This document shows positions 35,582-43,771 of a DNA stretch of 64,000 bases, one piece after another. Made by a program: the position numbers and the translations under genes. The notes under the pieces are model-generated. The model was not told where the DNA came from. It ran no database searches and was given only the letters and a program-made list of their open reading frames with translations. How positions within the stretch are numbered: the first letter of the stretch is position 1; each line of letters opens with the position of its first letter. Origin of the DNA: Mucilaginibacter roseus (lineage in GTDB: Bacteria; Bacteroidota; Bacteroidia; Sphingobacteriales; Sphingobacteriaceae); contig NZ_JAJPWV010000001.1 of the NCBI RefSeq assembly GCF_021215455.1, positions 806,001 to 870,000 of the forward strand, written 5' to 3'.

Positions 35582-35598
35582 TTTAATTTTAATGATAG

Positions 35599-35671
35599 CG
35601 CCCCCTGTTTGCACCGCTAAAAAAATCAGTAATGTAACCAGGGGGCGTACTGGGGCCGGCATCGCCGGCCC
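35599..35671. other. GC-rich double hairpin after the two-gene operon
   Basis: CGCCCCCTG (35599-35607) pairs with CAGGGGGCG (35639-35647). Just after, GGGCCGGC (35653-35660) pairs with GCCGGCCC (35664-35671) around ATC and is followed by ATTTTT. The second hairpin could end the 33303-35581 transcript. The whole 35582-36025 interval has no convincing gene. Confidence 0.6.
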
Positions 35672-35904
35672 ACTGGGCAATTTTTAAAAAATTTAATTCC
35701 TGTTATTTTATCAGGTATAAAATGATCCCCGCAATAATTATCAGAGTGGCTATGATGTTTACCAACCTTTCAATGGTTGTGATTATTAATGCTTGTTTAT
35801 AGTTGTTGTAATATTGCAGACCTGCTATGCCACGACGGTTAAATAGCCTGAACGCTGACGCTTTTGCGCTTGAAAAAGCTTGTTTGGAACGACAGTGAAA
35901 ATTA

Positions 35905-35980
35905 AGCGCCCGTTAGGGATTGGCGCTGCATCCTGCGCATCAGATACAGCAGAAAGCCCAGCCGAAGGCAACGGCAAATT
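35905..35980. ncRNA. Structured noncoding element, copy A
   Basis: About 75 bp homologous to 41575-41655: both contain TAGGGA, GCATCCTGC, AGATAnAGCnGAA, GCCC and AGCCGAAGGCA in the same order. CCGTT (35910-35914) can pair with AACGG (35970-35974). In copy B the corresponding strands are GCGGT and ACCGC, so the closing stem keeps pairing while changing sequence. The transcribed strand is not certain. It lies 46 bp before the start of the 36026 gene. I recall similar CGCCCGTTAGGGA-type segments in Bacteroidota intergenic DNA but cannot name an Rfam family. Confidence 0.55.
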
Positions 35981-36025
35981 TTAAACACAAATATTTATTA
36001 GCTTTAGCTTAATTATGAGATTTTT

Positions 36026-38452
36026 ATGTACGCCGGAATAAATCAGAAAGCCGCCCCGATCCGTTTTTTTTTCTTAATACAACCGGATAATAATCAACGT
36101 TTCCAGCGGGCTATGGAATTGGCTTGTTCGGTATGGGGAGGCACTTATGCACCGATATTTGCTTATTATGAAGAACTACCATTTACATACCGGCAAGAAT
36201 TTAGAATACCAATTACTACGGCTGATTACTACCGTTTTACATTGGAAAACTACGATCCTGATGTTGTACTCTACGATGATGACCTGTCGGAGGCGGCTAT
36301 AAAAGATATTGCAGGTGAACGTAAAATCATAACGATTGAAGCATACCTGGCAGCCATTGAAAATGGAACAAATGATTATGCGATCATTACTTTAGAGATT
36401 GCCAAGTATTACCTTGAAAATGAGTTTAAATATTTACGCAATGATGATTTGGTTTTCAGTGTAGCCAAAGTTGCGCCTGAAAATCTTTTGCTAAATGCTT
36501 TGATGGGCAGTACCAGTGAAAAGCTGAGAACAGGGATTGAGCGTATGTTTGAAGGGAACGACGCTTTGGAGCAACCGGAAATTGGTTGGGATGAAATGGT
36601 GGATTATGCAGTCGCTCCAAAAATTGATATCATAGACCTGGTATATCATAAGCTTAGAATCTGGTCGAATAAACCCTATAAAATGGGTTCAGGGATATAT
36701 TTCATGCGGTCAGACCGGCTTCAGGATGTGATGAATTTTTGGAATTTGAGGGCGGCGGGATGGAAAGTTGTACCCCTGGCAACCGACCTTATGGATAAAC
36801 CATACTTCAAGGATTACGTGTTGCGATTTACGAATTGGGCGGTACAACGTGAGGGCGGGCAAATGGGTTCGATAAGGCTATTGATCGGGCATAGGTTTAC
36901 AAAAGAACAGATCGATACAGCCTGGGCAATAGCTAAACCAGCAGACACAGCGCAATTGAATGGTACAAGTTTTTCGTGGCAAACCTGGTTTCCCAGATTT
37001 TGGGCTAATTATGAATATCAGGATGCTGACCACATTAAAAGTGAACTCCCATTTTATGATGCTTTTTATGATCATTATGATGTGGAAGAAAACCGTATTG
37101 AATTCAAAGCACAGCATCTGCCATTTTTTTACGACTGGAATTTAGCACGGGAAGCTGCTTACAAAGTTATCCTGGATATTTCAGTACATGATGGCCACGC
37201 AGAGTATGCTACGCTGTTATCCGGTATAACGGATATGCAATTGCGAAGATTAGCGGCGCCTATAGACTTTCGCGAATGGCGTTTGTCACCGGCTGGTATT
37301 CACCGTACAGTGAACCGTAGCGATAGCAGTATCATATTATCGTTGCCAAAAGCGCTGGATTTTTTTAAATCTTATTTTTCCAACTTAGATCAAACACTTA
37401 AAGAAACCTCTAATAGCAAATTAGCTAAAGAGGTACTGAAAAATATTGGTGGTCTAACGTTAGGTAAATTCCTGCTGCGGGCAGGCCCTTTAAAAATTAT
37501 CGAACTTTTTGAAGGTGGCAAAGTCATTTCCTACGCGCAGTTAGTGGCAGAAATCCAAAAAACACTGACTATAAAAAAAGTAACCGATGCCCAAACTTTT
37601 ATTGGCAGGCTTTTAGAACATAAAATTATTGAAATGGGCGCTCAGATACAATGCAGTGTCTGCGAACAGCATGGATTTTTCCTTCCGGAAACCATCGCGG
37701 CAACTATAACGTGCCCAATCTGCCGAAATCAATATAGCTTACCAATGAGTGCACCGAGTGATATTGTCTGGCATTACCGTGGCATTGGCCCGTTTTCAAG
37801 GGCAAACAAAGCCGATGGTGTAATGGCGGTATTCGCTACACTCAGTCTTTTTCAAACAGAGATAACCGGACATAGCGAAAAAGTATCAGCCTTATTCGGT
37901 TTTGAATTAATCGGTAAAACCCAAGGTCAAACCCCAAAGGAAGTTGACTTATGTTTACTGCTCCAAAACGGCAGGGATGAATTTAAACAGCCCGACCTTT
38001 TGTTTTGCGAATGCAAAACCTATAAACGATTTAATCTTAAAGATGTGGAAAGAATGGTTGCCCTCGGTGATGAATTTCCGGGTTCCATTCTAGTGATGGC
38101 TACACTAAACGAGGCTTTGAACGAAGACGAAGTAAAGTTATTGACGACTTTAGTACAGCATTTTCACAAAGGCACTACAAGTCGCCCGGCCAACCCCGTC
38201 CTGATTTTAACTGGTATTGAATTACTACCGGAAGATTACCGGGCTGGTTTTAGAGCTTATAAAAATAAAATAAAACCTTATCATCGTCATAACGACTATA
38301 TAGGTGCGCTTGCTGAATTTAGTGTAAATGAACATTTGAAAATTCAAAATTGGTGGGATATCCGAGAGCAAGTTTGGCAGAACGGTATTTATGTCCGGCA
38401 GATGGCATCTAATATAGTTCAAAGTTTAAAGGCGAAATTGGAGGAGAAATAA
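36026..38452 (+). CDS. Large predicted nuclease with zinc ribbon
   Basis: An 808-residue protein. The N-terminal third (FFFLIQPDNNQRFQRAMELACSVWGGTYAPIF) is of an unknown type. Near residues 545-575 two Cys pairs (CSVC and CPIC, about 24 residues apart) make a zinc ribbon. From about residue 635 the pattern EVDLCLLL, then DLLFCECKTY about 20 residues on, fits the D-(E)xK core of a PD-(D/E)XK nuclease. A long helical stretch lies between. It is a single-gene unit convergent with the AlbA_2 gene. Its place among defence cargo suggests a DNA-targeting role, which is inference. Confidence 0.65.
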   Translation: MYAGINQKAAPIRFFFLIQPDNNQRFQRAMELACSVWGGTYAPIFAYYEELPFTYRQEFRIPITTADYYRFTLENYDPDVVLYDDDLSEAAIKDIAGERKIITIEAYLAAIENGTNDYAIITLEIAKYYLENEFKYLRNDDLVFSVAKVAPENLLLNALMGSTSEKLRTGIERMFEGNDALEQPEIGWDEMVDYAVAPKIDIIDLVYHKLRIWSNKPYKMGSGIYFMRSDRLQDVMNFWNLRAAGWKVVPLATDLMDKPYFKDYVLRFTNWAVQREGGQMGSIRLLIGHRFTKEQIDTAWAIAKPADTAQLNGTSFSWQTWFPRFWANYEYQDADHIKSELPFYDAFYDHYDVEENRIEFKAQHLPFFYDWNLAREAAYKVILDISVHDGHAEYATLLSGITDMQLRRLAAPIDFREWRLSPAGIHRTVNRSDSSIILSLPKALDFFKSYFSNLDQTLKETSNSKLAKEVLKNIGGLTLGKFLLRAGPLKIIELFEGGKVISYAQLVAEIQKTLTIKKVTDAQTFIGRLLEHKIIEMGAQIQCSVCEQHGFFLPETIAATITCPICRNQYSLPMSAPSDIVWHYRGIGPFSRANKADGVMAVFATLSLFQTEITGHSEKVSALFGFELIGKTQGQTPKEVDLCLLLQNGRDEFKQPDLLFCECKTYKRFNLKDVERMVALGDEFPGSILVMATLNEALNEDEVKLLTTLVQHFHKGTTSRPANPVLILTGIELLPEDYRAGFRAYKNKIKPYHRHNDYIGALAEFSVNEHLKIQNWWDIREQVWQNGIYVRQMASNIVQSLKAKLEEK

Positions 38453-38480
38453 CAACGGCAATAAAAAATAAAATCCTATA

Positions 38481-39638
38481 TTATTTAAAGCTGATAGTCA
38501 ATTCAAACGATTGCGGGTTAGGTAAATTAGCCGCATAAATGGTAGCCTGCACCTTTAGATCTGCACCGCGCATTACTTCCAGCGCTGCCAGCCGCAAGGG
38601 TTTGGTAAATACCTCAGTAGGTACTTTATGCCTGATCTCACCAATTTGGTGGCTCACCCTGATCTGTTCATACTGTACTTTAACTTTTGGATATCCGGCC
38701 TGGTAATCTATGCCTGTGGCAACGCTCAATTGGTAAGTTGTAAGCGGAACCCGGTCTGTAATATAAAATCCTGTCGTAACGGGGAAAACCATTTCGATCA
38801 TCGCATCTTTCAGGTGTTCCTTACCGTTATTGGCGATCGTCAGTTGCAGTTTAACACCATGTTCCTCAAATATGTGATAATGGTTTTCATCATGATAGTT
38901 GCGCTCCACATTGGCAAGGCGCTCTTTCAGGGTATTGATATCCATGGCCTCATAGCTGTCACCATCTTCATCTGGTGAATAATGCCCGTACTTTTCGATA
39001 TAGATTCTGCCATGGTTCTCATAAATATGTTGACGGTGGTTTAAATTTTTGATGATCTCGGCTTTATGCTGCTCGGAAGGCAATTCAAGCGTCTCCAAAA
39101 TCGGCAGTTCAATACTTTGCCGGCCGTTCTTAAAAGTCAAATCAATTTTTCCCTCCAGGGTAGTTTGCGCATAACGGCGGGCGTAAACCTTTTCCAGGTC
39201 TTCCCGTATCCCGGCAACATTGCGACTACCTTTCCTGATCCAGAATTCATTTGGCCGAAGGAATGGCCCATTACCCCGGTTGAGCTGTTTTTTAGGATAA
39301 TAAGGTTGCTCATTGGTATCACTGATAACCAATACCATAATATTTTGCCCCTGGTAAGAATAGGAAATGTAACTGACCGATAACTCAGGTGTGATATTTT
39401 CGTGAATATACTGCTGAATAGCAGCTGAATCCTGCGGTTGTTCCACAGGATTAACCGTCAAACCTTCATGATCCTTTTTAATACCGATAATAATATATCG
39501 TTCATGGGTGTATCCCGCATTGGCAAAAGCCAATACATCTTTAATCATTTCAGGTTTGTTACTGTCATGATATTCTTCCCGTTTAAAATCCAGAAAAACA
39601 CATTCATCATTATCCTCTATTAATGCCGCGATATCCAT
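38481..39638 (-). CDS. AlbA_2 (Schlafen AAA_4-like) domain protein, copy 1
   Basis: A 385-residue protein. Residues 1-135 form an AlbA_2 domain: ECVFLDFKREEYHDSNKPEMIKDVLAFANAGYTHERYIIIGIKK, with the E-F/L-D-F-K core and a later RNVAGIRED. This fold is shared with Schlafen and is found in nucleic-acid-binding or cleaving proteins. The C-terminal 230 residues look beta-rich and are of unknown type. Start 39638 is set by the TAATG overlap with the upstream gene's stop. It is paralogous to the protein at 43772-44962. Confidence 0.8.
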   Translation of the reverse strand: MDIAALIEDNDECVFLDFKREEYHDSNKPEMIKDVLAFANAGYTHERYIIIGIKKDHEGLTVNPVEQPQDSAAIQQYIHENITPELSVSYISYSYQGQNIMVLVISDTNEQPYYPKKQLNRGNGPFLRPNEFWIRKGSRNVAGIREDLEKVYARRYAQTTLEGKIDLTFKNGRQSIELPILETLELPSEQHKAEIIKNLNHRQHIYENHGRIYIEKYGHYSPDEDGDSYEAMDINTLKERLANVERNYHDENHYHIFEEHGVKLQLTIANNGKEHLKDAMIEMVFPVTTGFYITDRVPLTTYQLSVATGIDYQAGYPKVKVQYEQIRVSHQIGEIRHKVPTEVFTKPLRLAALEVMRGADLKVQATIYAANLPNPQSFELTISFK

Positions 39639-40102
39639 TATTTTAAAGCATTTTCTATAAATAACCGGTCTGCCTGGGTAAATGGTTCCCATATCCCGAA
39701 CGCGGATCTGCCTTTGGAAAACCTGCCGCTTGCAATCTGCTCACCGTATTCAGTGATCAAGGTATTTACCATAGCAGTTAAATCCATACCACCAAATTCA
39801 GTTTGTTTGTACGCCAGCGTAGCTTCGTCACTTCCATTGGTAAAATATGGTGTGATAATCTCACTACGTTTAACCAACCCTAAACGGTAGGCATCTATGG
39901 TACGGCAAAATTCTATTGTGGCACAATGTTCAAAGGCGGTGCCATTCACGATCTCATCAAACAGGCTACTAATGGGGCCGCTAGTTATCCCGCCCGCCAT
40001 GAATTGCTGGCGCACACCAACTAAAAAAGGTATGCTCAGGCCGGAACCGTCCTCAGTAAACACCCAATAATCCAATAACTTATACCAATAAGGTTTATCC
40101 AT
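39638..40102 (-). CDS. Unknown 154-residue island protein
   Basis: A 154-residue protein beginning MDKPYWYKLLDYWVFTEDGSGLSIPFLVGVRQQFMAGG. It is aromatic-rich, with no signal peptide or recognised motif. The stop overlaps the ATG of the AlbA_2 gene by one base, so the two are translationally coupled and probably work together. A 76-residue gene lies 64 bp upstream in the same direction. The family and function are unknown. Confidence 0.65.
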   Translation of the reverse strand: MDKPYWYKLLDYWVFTEDGSGLSIPFLVGVRQQFMAGGITSGPISSLFDEIVNGTAFEHCATIEFCRTIDAYRLGLVKRSEIITPYFTNGSDEATLAYKQTEFGGMDLTAMVNTLITEYGEQIASGRFSKGRSAFGIWEPFTQADRLFIENALK

Positions 40103-40166
40103 ATTATTTTACAATAGTGAATATAGAAAAAATCCCGCCACGATAAACTGCGTGGCGGGAATACCA

Positions 40167-40397
40167 TTATCCTTTATACAGAAAAGGGGCAATCCAATTT
40201 GCAAACTGGTCAACATTCGTCAGGATTCCATAACTCACCGGGGAGCTTTTTTCAGGGAATCGCAGTAAATTTATTCCGGAGCCTTTCTCAAGGTCGTCCA
40301 GTAATATTGTTAAGTAAATGGCTAAATTTTCGGACTGCCCTAACTGGTGCATGTCTTCGATGGTGGCCAAATCCACCGTGATAATTGAATTAATCAT
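40167..40397 (-). CDS. Small unknown protein upstream of the AlbA_2 cassette
   Basis: A 76-residue protein (MINSIITVDLATIEDMHQLGQSENLAIYLTILLDDLEKG) with a balanced composition and no recognised motif. It is the first gene of the cassette 40397 to 38481 on the minus strand. The long gene-free region upstream (40398-41703) would hold its promoter. Coding status is plausible but based only on frame, composition and position. Confidence 0.5.
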   Translation of the reverse strand: MINSIITVDLATIEDMHQLGQSENLAIYLTILLDDLEKGSGINLLRFPEKSSPVSYGILTNVDQFANWIAPFLYKG

Positions 40398-41121
40398 AAT
40401 CGCTTTATTATAAATAGTCTCTAAAAATCGAAACGACCGTTTTTTTCTTAAAATATTTTTGTCTAAGCGCCTGGGCTTACAGCTATTTATAAATACACCG
40501 GTTTTAATTTTATCTAGGAAATTTTCGCTTTTTTATTAAATAAAAAGATAGCCTCACTTGGGAAGCCAACTGCTAAAAGAGGACCGGCTAACTGGAAAGT
40601 ATGACCAGTCGGTACTATTCGGGTTTAAGCCGGGTGTTATGCCATCTTGATTTATTATCTAACTCGGCACTCATGGTTTTGAATCTTATAAATCCGACTT
40701 CGGAGGATTTTCACTTAATGGCAGTTTTCCCCGGATGCCGGGGCAAGATTCAATTGTGACACAATTGTACATCTTGCTAACTGCTGCGAAGCGGGCAGTT
40801 TCATATTCCTACCAGCGGATCATAGGCAATTTTGGTGTATTCAAAAGTCTTTCGTCCATTGACTCCATAGGATAAAAGGCCTCTGATAGCTGCCTCATTC
40901 AAGGCTTATTCGTATCCAGTTTAATAATCGACTACATGTCTTTCAACGGTATGATAAATCATTTCTTTATTCAAATTTAGCCCGCCTGAACCCGTTTATT
41001 TCTATCACCGAAACTTTCTAGTTTCCGGTACTTTTTGACCAGATCAACTGATTTGATTTTAGCGTTTTAACCGGGTATATCTTTTATAATTATATAACAC
41101 AGCACATCTGCTTATTTCCGT
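40398..41121. other. Gene-free region with clustered inverted repeats
   Basis: No convincing gene is visible. Between 40720 and 40800 several perfect inverted repeats follow one another: CCCCGG/CCGGGG (40729-40734, 40738-40743), GCAAGAT/ATCTTGC (40743-40749, 40771-40777) enclosing CAATTGTG/CACAATTG (40751-40758, 40760-40767), and AACTGC/GCAGTT just after. This could be a structured RNA, an origin of transfer or another protein-binding region of the element. Confidence 0.45.
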
Positions 41122-41245
41122 TTATAGAAGTATAGAATTCTATAATCCTCCCTAACTGCTTATAGCATTATAGATTTATAGCATGCTATGATTTTAGATT
41201 GCTATATTTCTATAAACCTAAGTTGCTACAATTATAGGATTCTAA
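41122..41245. repeat. Iteron-like cluster of TATAG/CTATA words
   Basis: About ten TATAG or CTATA words occur in about 120 bp. They include the perfect palindromes TATAGAATTCTATA (41131-41144) and ATAGCATGCTAT (41178-41189). Such dense short repeats are typical of replication or partition protein binding, but no Rep or Par gene is near. The role is unknown. Confidence 0.5.
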
Positions 41246-41574
41246 TCATGTAAAGTAACGACGGTTCCCATCTACCCGTGCGACCCTCCCGGATAGCTAT
41301 TTTTCAAAATAAAAAACGGTAAAAAAGAAAGTCAAAGGAGCGGTCGTAAGGCAGAGCGGGAGAACTATAAGTCCCGAAGGGTGGACGGAGCATAGCGGAG
41401 GACATTATGCGTTCGTACGCGATGCCTGACCGAGATTGACGCCGCTTTTGTCCGTTTTCTTTCGAAAATAGTGTTGGCGTCCATGATCGGAGCAATCGCT
41501 GTTCGCGTCAGACAAATACGGACAACCGTTTTTGTCTCTCAAACGGAGGCTTTTGCAGCGCAGCAAAAATGCCG

Positions 41575-41655
41575 GAGTTGCGGTAGGGAAAGTAGCGGCA
41601 TCCTGCCTGAAAAGGCAGATATAGCGGAATGCCCGAGCCGAAGGCACCGCCCATG
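41575..41655. ncRNA. Structured noncoding element, copy B
   Basis: Homologous to 35905-35980, same strand. GCGGT (41580-41584) pairs with ACCGC (41646-41650). Inside, GGCAT (41598-41602) and ATGCC (41629-41633) can pair, and CTGCCT (41603-41608) pairs with AGGCAG (41613-41618) around a GAAA tetraloop. The surrounding 41270-41700 interval has GC-rich small hairpins and no credible gene. Frames through it are shadows with low-complexity Arg/Ser content. Confidence 0.55.
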
Positions 41656-41703
41656 TTAAAGATCTACAAAACAGAAAGTGTCAACGGCCTTTTGATATAG
41701 GGT

Positions 41704-43170
41704 TTATTCTCTCAATTTATCCATGGCTTGCGTATAAAATCCTTCGGCCGTTATAAAAAGCTTGCAGACCATATCGGACAAAGCTTTTACCATTTCCGAA
41801 TCAGCATTGAAATCGTCTTTATACCTGGCAGACGTGTAAGAACTTTGCAGCAAGTCAAAAAGCCCGGCATCCTTGCCAGGACCGATCTCAAATATACCCC
41901 TCAAATCATCTGTAAACATCAAAGTAAGCCGTAACATCCGCTCTAAATTATGAATCGACAGACGGTAACCTAAATTGATCCATATGATTGCACTTAAAGC
42001 GCTCTCTACGGCCTGATGCATGAGAAATAGCGAAAGGCCATAGTTACCTTCATCATAGGAATGCAAAGCCGTATCTAAAAAGTCTTTCCCCTGTTTGCCC
42101 CAACGCTTCCAGATCGCTTCGTTTTGCATTTGAACTAAGCCCTTATCAACAGATGGTAATTTCGGTAGCGCAAGCTCAGCTGACCGATAGGCAATTTCGC
42201 ACTTCGCCAAAGCATTGCAGAAAAAGCGGCCACCTTCACTAATCCCCCTAATGAAAGCATCGGATTTATGCACTATCACACAAACATCAATCAGGGGTTT
42301 ACAGATCGCTTCTATGGTATGTATGATATCATGTTCAAATGACTTGTCTTTCTCGTCCGTTACCACCAACAAATAATATGCCTCTGGTTTGGAATGTGTG
42401 CCCAAGTGAATGATCATTTGTACGGAAGGAACACGGTTTCGTATGATCTTGACCAATTCATCTAGTCCCAGTTTCTCTGTAACAGTAAGCGTGCCATTGA
42501 AAGCACAATTCAAGTGAACCAAAGACAACTCAGACCGCATTTGATCAATTGCCAAATTAGGCTCCTCGATTTCAAACCTTTTTAGAATCGGCGACTCTAT
42601 CTCGCGTTGCCTTATGACCCATGCCGCTTCATAGAGTTTTTGCAGGTTTTCATAAACGTAAATGATATCTGATGCTTCAAGCGTCTCATCTGCAGCACTG
42701 GTAGATAACGCGGTTTCCAGCCATTCTCTAAGCAGTTCACCATATTGCCCGACTGTGTATGCCTTAAAAAAATGAGCAATAGCAAGGTAAGGGTTGATCA
42801 CTTCTTCTTCTGAAAGGTAAACCGGGTAATCTATCCAACTTAACTGTTCCAACTGTAATTGTGCATTAACATTGAGGCGAATTTTGACTAGGCTTTGCTT
42901 AGCCGATCTTGACAAATTTAGGATGTATAAAGCCTCGATCAGGCTCATGGTTAGCTTATGCGTAAATAATAAGCTGACCGGACCACTACTTTTGTCTTTA
43001 TAGTAAGCATCTTCAATCACATATTTACGCCAGCGCTTCAAACTGTCCAGATGGCCCGTAAGCCAATCCACTGAAAAGAAATCCCTAATCACCATCAACG
43101 GATCATTAACTTCCTGTTCGGTAATATATCGTGGGTGAAAATCTGATAAGTTAAAGTGATGGATTTTCAT
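41704..43170 (-). CDS. Nucleotidyltransferase-like/HEPN-like protein, module copy 1
   Basis: A 488-residue protein. The C-terminal 120 residues (GKQGKDFLDTALHSYDEGNYGLSLFLMHQAVESALSAI) have the four-helix HEPN pattern. The middle (MIIHLGTHSKPEAYYLLVVTDEKDKSFEHDIIHTIEAICKPLIDVCVIVHKSDAF) resembles a minimal nucleotidyltransferase that has lost the usual GSxxDxD residues. The N-terminal 200 residues are helical and unknown. Start 43170 (MKIHHFNLSDFHPRYI) is set by alignment with the paralogue at 59289-60764. It is divergent from an XRE gene with conserved operators between. It may be a toxin-like or antiphage protein, which is inference. Confidence 0.75.
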   Translation of the reverse strand: MKIHHFNLSDFHPRYITEQEVNDPLMVIRDFFSVDWLTGHLDSLKRWRKYVIEDAYYKDKSSGPVSLLFTHKLTMSLIEALYILNLSRSAKQSLVKIRLNVNAQLQLEQLSWIDYPVYLSEEEVINPYLAIAHFFKAYTVGQYGELLREWLETALSTSAADETLEASDIIYVYENLQKLYEAAWVIRQREIESPILKRFEIEEPNLAIDQMRSELSLVHLNCAFNGTLTVTEKLGLDELVKIIRNRVPSVQMIIHLGTHSKPEAYYLLVVTDEKDKSFEHDIIHTIEAICKPLIDVCVIVHKSDAFIRGISEGGRFFCNALAKCEIAYRSAELALPKLPSVDKGLVQMQNEAIWKRWGKQGKDFLDTALHSYDEGNYGLSLFLMHQAVESALSAIIWINLGYRLSIHNLERMLRLTLMFTDDLRGIFEIGPGKDAGLFDLLQSSYTSARYKDDFNADSEMVKALSDMVCKLFITAEGFYTQAMDKLRE

Positions 43171-43249
43171 GGCACTTATGTTAATCCGGCCTACATTGAC
43201 CGGCAACACAAAAGAATAGCAGACCAATAGCGTAGCGAACCATATCGAT

Positions 43250-43262
43250 TTGTATTTTACAA
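43250..43262. promoter_or_regulatory. Operator-like palindrome between XRE and HEPN-like genes, copy 1
   Basis: TTGTATTTTACAA has TTGTA/TACAA arms with a three-base spacer. The equivalent position in module 2 is TTGTAAAGTACAA at 59194-59206. A second site with TTGTACATTTACGA lies nearer the XRE gene and is also conserved. Confidence 0.6.
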
Positions 43263-43274
43263 ATTATGGGTTGT

Positions 43275-43304
43275 TTTGTACATTTACGATAAATAATACC
43301 TTTG
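43275..43304 (+). promoter_or_regulatory. Promoter of the XRE regulator gene, copy 1
   Basis: TTTG (43275-43278) and TACCTTTG (43297-43304) are 18 bp apart, a good Bacteroidota -33/-7 pair. The ATG at 43309 is 5 bp further on, so the message is probably leaderless. The second operator overlaps this promoter, which fits autoregulation. Confidence 0.6.
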
Positions 43305-43308
43305 AACG

Positions 43309-43695
43309 ATGGCAGAACCAACTTTACATATCGGCAGAAAAATCAGTAAACTTCGCGAGCTACGTGGAATTAAGCAGGAAACATTGGCAGCTGAATTGGG
43401 TATAAGCCAGCAAGCTATTTCTAAAATTGAACAAAGTGCCGAAGTAGAAGATGAAGCCTTATTGAAGATTGCAAAAGTTCTAGGGTTATCATCTGAAGCC
43501 ATTAAAGCCTTTACAGAAGAAGCTGTGTTTAATATTATATCTAATACGTTCCAGGATAGTAGTTCTAATAACAACAATTACATGTGTACATTCAATCCTA
43601 TAGAAAAGATAATAGAATTGTATGACGAAAAGGTTGCTTTGCTTGAACGTCTTTTACAGGTGGAAAAAGAAAAGAATGAATTGCAGAAGAGGTAA
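43309..43695 (+). CDS. XRE-family HTH regulator, module copy 1
   Basis: A 128-residue protein with an N-terminal XRE/Cro helix-turn-helix (GRKISKLRELRGIKQETLAAELGISQQAISKIEQ, residues about 8-42). A variable Asn/Ser linker and a C-terminal coiled-coil-like helix (IELYDEKVALLERLLQVEKEKNEL) follow. It is nearly the same as the protein at 58752-59147 in the HTH part. It is divergent from the HEPN-like gene and probably represses both through the palindromes between them. Bacteroidota mobile elements often carry this type. Confidence 0.85.
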   Translation: MAEPTLHIGRKISKLRELRGIKQETLAAELGISQQAISKIEQSAEVEDEALLKIAKVLGLSSEAIKAFTEEAVFNIISNTFQDSSSNNNNYMCTFNPIEKIIELYDEKVALLERLLQVEKEKNELQKR

Positions 43696-43771
43696 TAGCT
43701 CCTTAAAATAATTTGTACAATACTTATTAAATATCAAAGTCAATAATCTATTATATACAGACTCTTGAATT

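Noticed and set aside
35703..35916. Open minus-strand frame of about 70 codons ending in a hydrophobic stretch (LVNIIATLIIIAGIILYLIK)
   Set aside because: It has no start codon after the preceding stop and overlaps the noncoding element copy A. It may be a relic, but cannot be called a gene.
40720..40800. Integron attC site or retron msr/msd
   Set aside because: No integron integrase or reverse transcriptase gene is in the window, and the repeats lack the conserved attC core ends.
41304..41659. Several 60-80 residue frames on both strands
   Set aside because: They overlap each other in a GC-rich hairpin region, are Arg/Ser-rich and unlike known proteins, and are better explained by the structured noncoding element.
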